Of a stretch of 64,000 nt of DNA, positions 41,011 through 48,878 are shown one piece after another. Made by a program: the position numbers and the translations under genes. Origin of the DNA: Sulfitobacter sp. THAF37 (GTDB taxonomy: Bacteria; Pseudomonadota; Alphaproteobacteria; Rhodobacterales; Rhodobacteraceae); assembly GCF_009363555.1 (NCBI RefSeq), contig NZ_CP045375.1:1-64000 (forward strand). The letters are read 5' to 3'. Under the pieces are notes generated by a model, which did not search any database, had not been told where the DNA came from, and was given only the letters and a program-made list of their open reading frames with translations. The first letter of the stretch is position 1; every line of letters begins with the position of its first letter.

Positions 41011-41601
41011 TCAGATCCTCTCTCTCAGATCCGCAAGGATCTCTTCGGCGGGTGTGCCGTAGGGCCAGGAATTGGCGAAGCCCGCCCGCGGATCAAAAAG
41101 AAACAGGTGCGATGTGTGCCCCATTGTATAGCCATCCGGCGCGCTGGCCTCTTCGATCCGTTCGAAGTAGATCGGAAAGGTTTCAGCGGTTTCAGCGATC
41201 TGATTGGATGTTCCGGTCAGACCGATGATGCCTGCATCAAAGCGCGGCACAAAGTCGGCAAGAGTCATTGGCGTATCGCGTTCGGGATCAATCGAGATGA
41301 AGATCGGCTGCACTTTTGCGGCATCCTCGCCAAGTCCATCCATGACCGCCGCCACCTCTGCAAGCGTCGTCGGGCAGACATCGGGGCAATTGGCGAACCC
41401 AAAGAACACAAGCATCCAGCGACCCGCAAAGTCTTCTTCGGTGCGGATCATGCCCGTATGATCCGTCAGCTCAAACTGCGCAAGGAAAGGTGGTTCGGTC
41501 TCGGTTTGGGCAAGATCGGCGCGATAGTCCGCCCACAGTAACAGCCAGATGAAAACAACAGCCAGATGAAAACGAGCGCCGCGACGCCCGCCAAAACCCA
41601 T
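41011..41601 (-). CDS. SCO-family copper chaperone (first copy), N-terminus frameshifted by a 17-bp duplication
   Basis: The thioredoxin/SCO domain is complete (FFGFANCPDVCPTTLAEVAA, distal MGHTSHLFLFD). The present frame starts MGFGGRRGARFHLAVVFIWL. However, a perfect 17-bp tandem duplication at 41540-41573 shifts the frame in the membrane anchor. Removing one unit joins this frame to a GTG at 41630 with a GGAG site, reading VKLSGLQKVLWVLAGVAALV then FIWLLLWADYR, an ordinary SCO anchor. The ATG at 41601 may rescue a protein with a shorter anchor. This is the first gene of the 13-cistron operon, 37-67 bp after promoter C. Confidence 0.85.
   Translation of the reverse strand: MGFGGRRGARFHLAVVFIWLLLWADYRADLAQTETEPPFLAQFELTDHTGMIRTEEDFAGRWMLVFFGFANCPDVCPTTLAEVAAVMDGLGEDAAKVQPIFISIDPERDTPMTLADFVPRFDAGIIGLTGTSNQIAETAETFPIYFERIEEASAPDGYTMGHTSHLFLFDPRAGFANSWPYGTPAEEILADLRERI
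41540..41573. repeat. 17-bp tandem duplication inside the first SCO gene
   Basis: AACAGCCAGATGAAAAC occurs twice back to back (41540-41556 and 41557-41573), perfectly. It codes for VFIWLL in the intact frame. Confidence 0.97.
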
Positions 41602-41666
41602 AGTACTTTTTGAAGACCTGAAAGCTTCACGCCGCTCCGCCAGAATTTGATTCTATATTTTAGGCG

Positions 41667-41697
41667 CGTCTACACCCTCTAGCTACTGTAGGTTCAA
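41667..41697 (-). promoter_or_regulatory. PbrR/CadR-type promoter C (13-gene operon)
   Basis: On the minus strand: -35 TTGAAC (41697-41692), dyad CTACAG-TAG-CTAGAG directly after it, 19-bp spacer, -10 TAGACG. It precedes the first SCO gene by 37 bp (GTG start) and is the only sizeable gap in the operon. Confidence 0.82.
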
Positions 41698-41769
41698 GAC
41701 CTATTGTGGACGGAAGAGCGATGTTCACCGATCTGTGAGATGCCAGGCGGAACTTGTGCTAAAAAACGC

Positions 41770-41800
41770 TTAAAGCTACACGGGCTGTAGATAGTCTGGA
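41770..41800 (+). promoter_or_regulatory. PbrR/CadR-like dyad G in front of merR
   Basis: TTAAAG followed at once by CTACAC-GGG-CTGTAG, the same layout as the other six sites, 18 bp before the merR ATG. The -35 and -10 (TCTGGA) are weak, so this may be an autoregulatory binding site. Confidence 0.5.
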
Positions 41801-41808
41801 GAGGTGAT

Positions 41809-42237
41809 ATGCTGACAATCGGCACTTTGGCAAAAAAGACCGGGACGAAGGTGCAGACGATCCGCTATTACGAGCAGATCGGACTCTTGCCCGAGCCGGG
41901 GCGATCGGCTGGCGGTCAGCGGCGCTATGGAGATAGTGAGCTTGACCGCTTGTCTTTCGTCCGGCATGCGCGGCAACTCGGGTTCTCGCTGGACGCGATC
42001 CGTGAGCTTCTCGATCTCAGCGATCATCCGGACAAGTCTTGCGCGGAGGCCGATGCGATCGCTCGCCGACAACTCAAGCAGGTTGAGCAACGTATGGCCC
42101 GACTTGAAGCCCTTCGGACGGAATTGCAGAGGATGGTGCATGAATGCAGCGGCGGGCACACGGCGGATTGCCGTGTGCTGGAGGTGTTGCGCGACCATTC
42201 CGAGTGCCTGACGGACCACGACGAGATCGGCGCCTGA
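41809..42237 (+). CDS. MerR-family metal regulator (PbrR/CadR/ZntR type)
   Basis: A 142-residue regulator. The MerR winged helix is [47 protein letters not shown] long dimer helix follows. The metal-site cysteines fit the Zn/Cd/Pb group: Cys78 (DKSCAEA), Cys113 (HECSGGH), Cys121 (ADCRVLE) and an extra Cys133. CadR/PbrR proteins bend DNA at promoters with 19-20-bp spacers when bound to metal. Seven sites with that architecture occur in the window, so I infer that this protein controls them all, including the distant ATPase. Confidence 0.93.
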   Translation: MLTIGTLAKKTGTKVQTIRYYEQIGLLPEPGRSAGGQRRYGDSELDRLSFVRHARQLGFSLDAIRELLDLSDHPDKSCAEADAIARRQLKQVEQRMARLEALRTELQRMVHECSGGHTADCRVLEVLRDHSECLTDHDEIGA

Positions 42238-42238
42238 G

Positions 42239-42565
42239 ATGACCGCAGTGCTCGTCTATCCGCTCGCGGCCTTGGCTGAGATCGCCGGATGCTTTGTCAT
42301 CTGGGCATGGTGGCGTCTTGGCGCGTCCCCTCTTTGGCTTGTCCCCGGTGTGGCGGCGCTGGTGGCGTTCGGCTGGCTTCTGGCTCAGGTCGACACTGTG
42401 GCTGCGGGACGCGCCTTTGCGGCCTATGGTGGGATCTATATTGCCGCGTCCATTCTCTGGATGTGGCTCGCCGAAGGGCACCGGCCGGACAGGTGGGATC
42501 TGCTCGGCACCGCTGTATGCTTGTTGGGTGCCGCTATCATCCTCGCGGCACCCCGCGGAGCGTAA
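42239..42565 (+). CDS. YnfA-family small membrane protein
   Basis: A 108-residue, four-span membrane protein of the YnfA/UPF0060 family: [59 protein letters not shown]. Its start lies one base after the merR stop, so the two are co-transcribed. The biochemical role is unknown; the fold resembles small multidrug-resistance transporters. Presence directly behind metal regulators is common. Confidence 0.9.
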   Translation: MTAVLVYPLAALAEIAGCFVIWAWWRLGASPLWLVPGVAALVAFGWLLAQVDTVAAGRAFAAYGGIYIAASILWMWLAEGHRPDRWDLLGTAVCLLGAAIILAAPRGA

Positions 42566-42574
42566 AAAACGGCA

Positions 42575-42605
42575 TTGCCCCTACAGTAGCTTTAGCTTTT
42601 ACAAC
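42575..42605 (+). promoter_or_regulatory. PbrR/CadR-type promoter D (ccdA)
   Basis: -35 TTGCCC, dyad CTACAG-TAG-CTTTAG, 19-bp spacer, -10 TACAAC. It lies 39 bp before the CcdA-like ATG and 10 bp after the YnfA gene. Confidence 0.8.
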
Positions 42606-42643
42606 GGTGCGCGTTTCACAGGCTAAAGCAAGGCAGGAATTGA

Positions 42644-43378
42644 ATGTTCGAAATCTCAGGTGTTGGAATCGTCGCGGCTTTTCTGGGTGGCGCTATATCC
42701 TTTCTGTCGCCTTGCGTCTTGCCTCTTGCACCTGGCTACGTCTCTTACATCGCGGGACAGCCCGCCGCGAAATCCGGGGCGGCGCGCAGCATTGCCGAAC
42801 GGGCGCGCAGCGTGGTCCTGAGTTTGTGGTTCGTGCTCGGGTTTTCGACAGTCTTCGTGGCGCTCGGGGCCGGGGCAAGTCTTTTGGGCGGGATGCTCTT
42901 GCGCTGGAAATACGAACTCGGGCTTGCGGGTGGCTTTTTGATCGTCTTGTTCGGACTTGTCATGATGGGCGCGATCAAGATCCCCGCCATGATGCGTGAC
43001 ACGAGGCCCGACGTGAAAGTTGACGGCGGCAGCGCCGTCGGAGCCTACCTTTTGGGCCTTGCCTTTGCCTTTGGCTGGACGCCCTGCATAGGCCCTGTAC
43101 TCGGGTCGATCCTGGCAGTGAGCGCGACATCTGGAGCGGACGGGATGGCCTTGCTGGCAATCTACTCCGCAGGACTTGGAATGCCGTTTCTGATCATAGC
43201 GCTCTTCACCAACGAGATTGCAGGCAGGCTAAAGCGGATCGGTGCGGCTGGTCGATGGCTCTATCGTATATCGGGCGGTCTGATGGTGCTGATGGGTATC
43301 GGCGTGATGACAGGTCAAATCAGCCGCCTTGCCTTCTGGCTGCTCGAAACCTTCCCGGCCCTTGGCACGATCGGATAA
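42644..43378 (+). CDS. CcdA-like thiol-disulfide transmembrane protein
   Basis: A 244-residue protein with six membrane spans. The paired cysteines of the CcdA/DsbD core are SPCVLPLAPGYVSYI and TPCIGPVLGSIL. CcdA moves reducing equivalents from cytoplasmic thioredoxin to periplasmic thiols and is needed for cytochrome c and for reduction of SCO-type proteins. The ATG has AGGAATTGA upstream. Having its own metal-responsive promoter links periplasmic thiol reduction to the same regulon as DsbA/DsbB oxidation. Confidence 0.92.
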   Translation: MFEISGVGIVAAFLGGAISFLSPCVLPLAPGYVSYIAGQPAAKSGAARSIAERARSVVLSLWFVLGFSTVFVALGAGASLLGGMLLRWKYELGLAGGFLIVLFGLVMMGAIKIPAMMRDTRPDVKVDGGSAVGAYLLGLAFAFGWTPCIGPVLGSILAVSATSGADGMALLAIYSAGLGMPFLIIALFTNEIAGRLKRIGAAGRWLYRISGGLMVLMGIGVMTGQISRLAFWLLETFPALGTIG

Positions 43379-43411
43379 AATCATGATCGAAAGTGACATT
43401 TGAGAAAAGGC

Positions 43412-43442
43412 TTGTCTCTCTAGTCACTGTAGAGATTAAGAC
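43412..43442 (+). promoter_or_regulatory. PbrR/CadR-type promoter E (transglutaminase-CDF operon)
   Basis: -35 TTGTCT, dyad CTCTAG-TCA-CTGTAG, 19-bp spacer, -10 TAAGAC; 30 bp before the GTG start of the transglutaminase-like gene. Confidence 0.8.
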
Positions 43443-43471
43443 TCCTCGTGAACGATTCGAGGAGAGACCCT

Positions 43472-44233
43472 GTGGCACCCACCGTTTCCTATTTAACCGC
43501 GACAAGACTGCTGGATTTTGACTCGCCCTCAATCTCGAACCTGATACGAGATCGTGGCTGGCATGACCTTGCCCGTGTCGACCGGATTGGCGCGGTTTAT
43601 GACTTTGTGCGAAACGAGATTGCGTTCGGCTACAACCGCGTCGACGACATTCCCGCCTCTGCGGTGCTGACCGACGGCTACGGGCAGTGCAACACGAAAG
43701 GGACGCTTCTCATGGCACTGCTGCGCAGCGTAGGCATCCGCTGCCGACTGCACGGCTTCACCATCCACAAGGCCCTGCAGCGTGGCGTGGTGCCCGAACT
43801 GGTCTACCCCCTCGCACCGTCCGAAATTCTGCACTCGTGGGTCGAAGTCGAAACAGAAGAGGGCTGGATCAATCTCGAAGGCTTCATTCTGGACGCCCCC
43901 TTCCTGCAGTCGCTTCAGAAGGAATTCAGCGAAACAGAAAGCCTTTGCGGCTACGGGGCCGGAACGGATTGCCTGAGTGCGCCACCAGTCAGTTGGAGCG
44001 GCGGCAGCACTTATATTCAGAAAACCGGTATCGTTCGTGATTTTGGAACGTTCGAAACCCCCGACGCCTTCTATGCAGAACATGAGCAGAAGTTCGGCCG
44101 TTTGCGTGGATGGCTCTACCGCAACATCATCCGTCATTGGATGAACGCCCGCGTTCGGGCCTTCCGCGCGGGCCGTCTGAAACCCGACGCGTCCGTTGCG
44201 CACCTGCACGGGGGAGAGACCCATGCCACATGA
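43472..44233 (+). CDS. Transglutaminase-like cysteine protease-fold protein
   Basis: A 253-residue protein starting with GTG at 43472 (GAGGAGAG seven bases upstream). The core has the papain/transglutaminase triad pattern: Cys in GYGQCNTKGTLLMALL, His in EILHSWVEVE, and an acidic residue in the following WINLEGFILDAP strand. No signal peptide is seen, so it may act in the cytoplasm. The last codons overlap the CDF start. Function is unknown; deamidation or peptide cleavage is possible. Confidence 0.85.
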   Translation: MAPTVSYLTATRLLDFDSPSISNLIRDRGWHDLARVDRIGAVYDFVRNEIAFGYNRVDDIPASAVLTDGYGQCNTKGTLLMALLRSVGIRCRLHGFTIHKALQRGVVPELVYPLAPSEILHSWVEVETEEGWINLEGFILDAPFLQSLQKEFSETESLCGYGAGTDCLSAPPVSWSGGSTYIQKTGIVRDFGTFETPDAFYAEHEQKFGRLRGWLYRNIIRHWMNARVRAFRAGRLKPDASVAHLHGGETHAT

Positions 44234-45161
44234 TCACCACGGTCACAGCCATGCCCATTTGGACCCGTCCAGTGGGGATCGCCGCGTGGCGATTGCGATT
44301 TGGGCCAACGGACTTCTGACCGTCGCCCAGATCGTGGGCGGCATTTTCGCAGGCTCACTCGCGTTGATCGCGGATGCGCTTCACAACTTCTCGGACATGG
44401 CCGCGCTCGTCATTGCCTTTGCAGCCCGAAAGATTGCACGTCGGCCAGCCGATGAACGGATGACGTTTGGCTATGGCCGGATCGAGACGGTGGCAGCCTT
44501 GATCAATTACACAACGCTGATCGTGATCGGGCTCTATCTTATCTACGAAGGCGGCATCCGCCTGTTTGAACCGCCCGAAGTTAAAGGGTGGACTGTCGTT
44601 ATCATCGCGGGATTGGCGCTGGTCGTCGACGCCCTGACGGCGGCGCTGACCTATTCGATGCAGAAGGGCAGCCAGAATATCCGCGCCTTGTTCCTGCACA
44701 ATCTTTCGGACGCGCTGGCCTCGGTCGCCGTGATTGTCGGCGGCACACTGATCATACTTTATGACATGCGTTGGGTTGATCCCGCAATCACAATCGGGAT
44801 CGCGATTTACATTCTGTACCTGGCCTTCACTGAGATTGGTGGCCCTGTCCGAACCCTCATGCTCGGTTCTCCGCCGGATATTGACGGGGAGCAGGTGGTG
44901 GCTGCCCTGCGCCAAACAGATGGCGTCAGGGACGTGCACCATGTGCACCTGTGGCAGATGGAAGAAAATGCGCCGGCGCTCGATGCCCATGTCGTGGTCG
45001 AAGACGCCGCATGGGACCGGTTGGAACAGATCAAGGCAGAGCTAAAGACGCAGATTGGTGCAGAATTTGGGATCAATCACTCCACTCTGGAGTTTGAGCG
45101 CACAGGTGCCTGTGATGCCGAGGCTCCACTGTTCGGTCATGACAAGCGCCAGGGTCAATAG
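44223..45161 (+). CDS. CDF-family metal efflux transporter (CzcD/ZitB-like)
   Basis: A 312-residue cation diffusion facilitator. A His-rich N-terminus (MPHDHHGHSHAHLD) precedes six spans; the metal sites are ALIADALHNFSDMAALVIAF (HxxxD) in helix II and LFLHNLSDALASVAVIV in helix V, the Zn(II)/Cd(II) pattern. The C-terminal cytosolic domain has DVHHVHLWQMEENAPALDAH. It exports Zn and related divalent metals by proton exchange. ATG at 44223 has GGGGGAGAG upstream and overlaps the preceding gene by 11 bases. Confidence 0.95.
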   Translation: MPHDHHGHSHAHLDPSSGDRRVAIAIWANGLLTVAQIVGGIFAGSLALIADALHNFSDMAALVIAFAARKIARRPADERMTFGYGRIETVAALINYTTLIVIGLYLIYEGGIRLFEPPEVKGWTVVIIAGLALVVDALTAALTYSMQKGSQNIRALFLHNLSDALASVAVIVGGTLIILYDMRWVDPAITIGIAIYILYLAFTEIGGPVRTLMLGSPPDIDGEQVVAALRQTDGVRDVHHVHLWQMEENAPALDAHVVVEDAAWDRLEQIKAELKTQIGAEFGINHSTLEFERTGACDAEAPLFGHDKRQGQ

Positions 45162-45168
45162 GTCTTAG

Positions 45169-45717
45169 ATGTCTGCCGTGCTTGTCATCATCGGTTTTCT
45201 GATTGCTGCAGCTACTCTCGGTGCGCTGGTTTGGTCGATTGTTTATCCTGCGAGACGCATATGGCCGCCGAAAACCTACAGTGCCTGGACGCCAGTCGTC
45301 GTCTGGGTTCCAACCTTTGCGTTGTTCGGGACACTGATCGCACTTGGAGTTATTGGTTGGGGCCAAATGGTGTTGCCGGCTTGGTTGCGATATGGGTTGG
45401 GCATCCCAATCGTCGTCTTGTCGAATGTCGTGGTTTGGAGTGCCGTTAATAGATTCGGGATTGCGCAAACGGGTGGTGCCGAGGGAACGCTAAAGACAAA
45501 CGGCCTATATCGCTACTCGCGCAACCCGCAATATGTTGCCGATGCCTTCATGGTTTTTGGGTGGCTGGTTCTTTCTGCATCACCAATTGCTCTGGTGGTA
45601 GGAATACTGGCGATTGCCGTACTGATGATCGCGCCCTTCGCCGAGGAGCACTGGTTGCGCGAGCGCTTTGGGCGCGAGTTCGATAACTACTGTGCAAAGA
45701 CGAGACGCTACCTGTAG
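45169..45717 (+). CDS. Isoprenylcysteine carboxyl methyltransferase-family membrane protein
   Basis: A 182-residue membrane protein with about five spans. The C-terminal half is the ICMT/phospholipid methyltransferase signature: TLKTNGLYRYSRNPQYVADA, then AEEHWLRERFGREFDNYCAK. These use S-adenosylmethionine to methylate lipids or lipid-linked thiols. It follows the CDF gene by 7 bases, so it is in the promoter E operon. The bacterial substrate is unknown; a membrane lipid is the simplest guess. Confidence 0.88.
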   Translation: MSAVLVIIGFLIAAATLGALVWSIVYPARRIWPPKTYSAWTPVVVWVPTFALFGTLIALGVIGWGQMVLPAWLRYGLGIPIVVLSNVVVWSAVNRFGIAQTGGAEGTLKTNGLYRYSRNPQYVADAFMVFGWLVLSASPIALVVGILAIAVLMIAPFAEEHWLRERFGREFDNYCAKTRRYL

Positions 45718-45753
45718 ACAGGTTAACTCACGAAAACGTCAACCTTGCACCTA

Positions 45754-45784
45754 TTGAACCTCTAGCTACTAGAGGCACTACCAA
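45754..45784 (+). promoter_or_regulatory. PbrR/CadR-type promoter F (L,D-transpeptidase 3)
   Basis: -35 TTGAAC, perfect dyad CCTCTAG-CTA-CTAGAGG, 19-bp spacer, -10 TACCAA; 37 bp before the ATG. It is the most symmetric of the seven sites. Confidence 0.85.
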
Positions 45785-45820
45785 TTCAATTAAAGAGTAA
45801 TCAGAAAAGAGGCTAAGAGT

Positions 45821-46390
45821 ATGAAGCTCGATGTCCGCTCAAGACGCCAATTTCTATGCACGGCTGCGGCCGGAATCCTATCTGTGCCAGGGTTGCTTCG
45901 CGCCCAAGAGCCAGAGCCAAATGCCGTGCGAAGAAACATCTCATCGTTCAAAGTCGACTCTTGGCAGGAGCACTTCGATGATCTTGAACATGGTGCAATC
46001 CTTTGCGATATCAATTCGCGGGCGGTTCAATTCTGGTCTGAGGACGAAAGCGTCTATAAGCTCTATCCATCAAGCGTACCGGCGTCTGAAGAACTAACGC
46101 GCCGTGGCTATACTCGCGTTATCCGGAAGGTCGAAGGCCCAAGTTGGCGACCCACGCCGTCCATGAAAGAACGCAATCCTGAGTGGCCGGACTATTGGCC
46201 TCCGGGTCCGGACAATCCCCTCGGGACACACGCTCTTTATCTTTCCTGGCAATACTATCGAGTTCATGGCACCGGCGACACTCGCAAGATCGGACGCCAG
46301 TCTTCCAACGGTTGCATCGGCCTCTATAACGAGCACATTGCGGAGCTTTTTGATTTGGCGGAGGTTGGTACGCAGGTCAGGATTTTCTAG
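45821..46390 (+). CDS. L,D-transpeptidase 3 (YkuD domain, secreted)
   Basis: A 189-residue YkuD protein with a twin-arginine-like signal (RSRRQFLCTAAAGILSVPGL). The active site is HGT at 149-151 and the IGRQSSNGCIGL motif with Cys165. The organisation is close to L,D-transpeptidase 1 (similar GPDNPLG and HGT spacing), so the two may be paralogues. Both have their own PbrR/CadR-type promoter. Confidence 0.93.
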   Translation: MKLDVRSRRQFLCTAAAGILSVPGLLRAQEPEPNAVRRNISSFKVDSWQEHFDDLEHGAILCDINSRAVQFWSEDESVYKLYPSSVPASEELTRRGYTRVIRKVEGPSWRPTPSMKERNPEWPDYWPPGPDNPLGTHALYLSWQYYRVHGTGDTRKIGRQSSNGCIGLYNEHIAELFDLAEVGTQVRIF

Positions 46391-46571
46391 ATGCCGGCTT
46401 CTTATTCAAGCATCGTAGTGCGTCGGTGAATAAATGTCACAAAATACGCTTTCGGAACTCCGAAGAGAAGCGTTATTATTTTACATAAACTTCATTATGC
46501 GCCGACATACTTAGTGTTGCGATAGTATAATATCGTATGTATGCTGAACTCTATCGCAGAGGGTCCTCAGC

Positions 46572-47318
46572 ATGCGTCATCTACTCAAGAAACTCCTCCC
46601 CTCGGTCGCAGTCGCTTTGACTGTGACAAGTTCTTCGCTGCCGATGCCCGCCCGCGCGCAGACATACCCGATCGATTGCGCGATCCTCCTGTGCCTTTCT
46701 GGTGGCTGGCCTGCTTCCGTGCCATGCGCCAGAGCCCGCGCCGAATTCATCCGACGCATTACGCCTTGGCCGGTGGAACCCCCGCTTCAAATCTGGCGCT
46801 GTCCCATGGGCGCGTCCTTTGAGACCGCTCCAGCAGCAAACAGTATAGACCGCATCTTTGAAGCGTTCTTCCAGAACAACAGCACTGGACCGCGCCAATC
46901 CTTTCCAGCGCGCGATACCGCTGACCCAATTGCGGCCGCTTGGCGCACCCCAGAAGCCCCAGGCTACCTTGTTCCCGCCGACCAGGCCCTCCGGCTCGTT
47001 CAAGATCGCGCCGACATCGATATCAGCGGACCTGAGTTCAACTTCGTGCGGTCTATCCGGGTCTTTGATGTCCGGTATGCGCGACAGCACGAATCCGGAC
47101 GTGACGGCGACTGCAATCGTAGCGCCACCGTGGTCCTCGGCACATACGGAACCCAAGGCGACTTCGCCTGGCAGAGATCTTCCATCACAGCCCTACCCTC
47201 CGTCCATATCGGCCTCGAACGCTGGGGCCAGACTTGCCCCAGCATCTATCACCGTTCCGTCTTCGTCGACTGGCGTGACTATGAAGGGAACTACGGCTTT
47301 GAGCAGGTGAACTATTAG
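46572..47318 (+). CDS. Secreted hypothetical protein, 248 aa
   Basis: A signal peptide (LLKKLLPSVAVALTVTSSSL then PMPARAQ) is followed by YPIDCAILLCLSGGWPASVP, CARARAEFIRRITPWPVEPP and LQIWRCPMG. The Cys-rich N-terminal pattern is one I associate with uncharacterised exported proteins on alphaproteobacterial mobile elements. The C-terminal part is a CNRSATVVLGTYG strand region. No enzyme motif is recognised. GAGGGT precedes the ATG. Confidence 0.75.
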   Translation: MRHLLKKLLPSVAVALTVTSSSLPMPARAQTYPIDCAILLCLSGGWPASVPCARARAEFIRRITPWPVEPPLQIWRCPMGASFETAPAANSIDRIFEAFFQNNSTGPRQSFPARDTADPIAAAWRTPEAPGYLVPADQALRLVQDRADIDISGPEFNFVRSIRVFDVRYARQHESGRDGDCNRSATVVLGTYGTQGDFAWQRSSITALPSVHIGLERWGQTCPSIYHRSVFVDWRDYEGNYGFEQVNY

Positions 47319-47530
47319 CGCCCACAAAGACAGCGTTGGCAATCAGCCGTATTGACCTAAGTGCTCCAAGTCACTCGATTACCGGTCGTTCGCTGCTGTA
47401 GATGCCAAGGTCTGGAGAGCGGACGAAGCTGCCGTCCAACTCAACGAAGCGAACGTCAGCTTGTCATCGACCTGCTATCCCTTATGCTACAACATGGAAC
47501 GCGACTTTGGGCCGGACTTGTCGCATCGCG

Positions 47531-48118
47531 TTAGTGGGCGTGGGCGTTTTCTCCGCGCGCCATCACCATATGATGTTCGCGGTGATGGTCTTGGCTTGCC
47601 ATAAGTCCGAAAAACCCCAGCCCCCTTATTCGAGCCACCACTGACGGGTCGTCACTCGTTACTCGAAGCTCAACTCCGTTTTCCGCATCGACTGCCTCGA
47701 CAGTCCAACGGTCGTCCCGCGCAAGCTGGGCCGCGTGTGCGGGCACCATGCGGCGGATAGTGGCGAGCGTGTCGGCATCTCCCGTTGCCATCGCGGAAAG
47801 ACCGTCTGGCAGTTCTGTCTCCTTCACAATCGTGCCCGAGACCAAGCGGTCCATATCGACCAAATGCGCCCGCAGGCCCGCCAAATCGACTTGGCCCCAG
47901 TCTGTGTCAGGATCTGCATCCAGCAAGCGCACGACTTCGGACAGGGCGGCGAAAGCCCCTTGTCCCGGCTCGGTGAGGATTGTGTTTTGGAGCTGCTGGG
48001 CTTGAGTTTGAGTTGCGTGATCCATGCCTTCGCCATGGCCGGAATGCGTTGTCTGGGCTACTGCAAAAGCCGTTCCACCAAGCAGCGCCGTCACGATTAG
48101 AATCATCTTCGTTTTCAT
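47531..48118 (-). CDS. Exported His-rich hypothetical protein
   Basis: A 195-residue protein with signal peptide MKTKMILIVTALLGGTAFAV. His-rich stretches flank the mature chain (THSGHGEGMDHATQ at the start; DHHREHHMVMARGENAHAH at the end), suggesting metal binding in the periplasm. The middle is a helical region with LVDMDRLVSGTIVKETELPD and MVPAHAAQLARDD. I do not recognise the family. It is divergent from a Crp/Fnr-type regulator that may control it. Confidence 0.75.
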   Translation of the reverse strand: MKTKMILIVTALLGGTAFAVAQTTHSGHGEGMDHATQTQAQQLQNTILTEPGQGAFAALSEVVRLLDADPDTDWGQVDLAGLRAHLVDMDRLVSGTIVKETELPDGLSAMATGDADTLATIRRMVPAHAAQLARDDRWTVEAVDAENGVELRVTSDDPSVVARIRGLGFFGLMASQDHHREHHMVMARGENAHAH

Positions 48119-48184
48119 TCTGTGTCCTCACGTTTATCCAAAAAACCCTATCGGACACTGCAGCCATGCCGTATGATTTCTATC

Positions 48185-48703
48185 ATGTCAGACTGGCAGC
48201 AGATATTTGATGACGCGCGGATGAAGACCTTCGAGCAGGGGGCCGTTCTCTTTCGCAGGGAGGATCGCGTTCATTCGATGTATCTTGTTCGATCCGGCAT
48301 AGTCGAACTTCTGCGTCCACTTGCTGATGGAACAGCACTTACGCTCAACGTTGCCACGGCTGGAATGGCGCTGGCCGAAGCGTCGTTGTTCGCCTCTACC
48401 TATCATTGCGATGCGATGGCACGCATGAATGCCGAAATAGCGATCATGCCCCGCGCCACCTTTCTGTCTGCGCTACGCAAACAGCCAGATGCTGCTTTGG
48501 GCCTGATCGAAACCCATGCCAAAGAGGTCCAAGCCCAAAGATCGCGTATCGAGATCTTGCGCCTTCGCCGGGTGTCCGACAGGCTGGACGCATGGCTGGA
48601 GCTACACGGTGAGCCACCGGCAGGTGAATGGATTAGGGTTGCCGATCAGATCGGTGTATCGCCACCCGCGCTTTATCGGGAACTTGCACGTAGGCGGAAG
48701 TAA
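48185..48703 (+). CDS. Crp/Fnr-family transcription regulator
   Basis: A 172-residue regulator, shorter than typical (about 230). The cyclic-nucleotide-like beta barrel is MKTFEQGAVLFRREDRVHSM, YLVRSGIVELLRPLADG, and the C-terminal helix-turn-helix is IRVADQIGVSPPALYRELAR. It lacks the Cys cluster of FNR. The start at MSDWQQIF is chosen; an ATG four codons upstream is possible. It is divergent from the His-rich exported protein. Confidence 0.85.
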   Translation: MSDWQQIFDDARMKTFEQGAVLFRREDRVHSMYLVRSGIVELLRPLADGTALTLNVATAGMALAEASLFASTYHCDAMARMNAEIAIMPRATFLSALRKQPDAALGLIETHAKEVQAQRSRIEILRLRRVSDRLDAWLELHGEPPAGEWIRVADQIGVSPPALYRELARRRK

Positions 48704-48878
48704 GAGAAATCATCGTCCGCACCAGTGATCAAGAAGAGCAGACCTTTGCTGCGCAGTGGCATTTCGGTAAAATGGGCTCCAGGCCGACCTCGGATGCGAC
48801 GCAGCATCCTGTGATATGGTGGCATCGTCAACGTCGGGTTGTCGATGTGGGAGGGCATGGCGGATCGGAGGATCAGTC

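Noticed and set aside
47319..47530. Possible gene fragment between the secreted hypothetical and the His-rich protein
   Set aside because: Frames are short, lack starts and show no family similarity.
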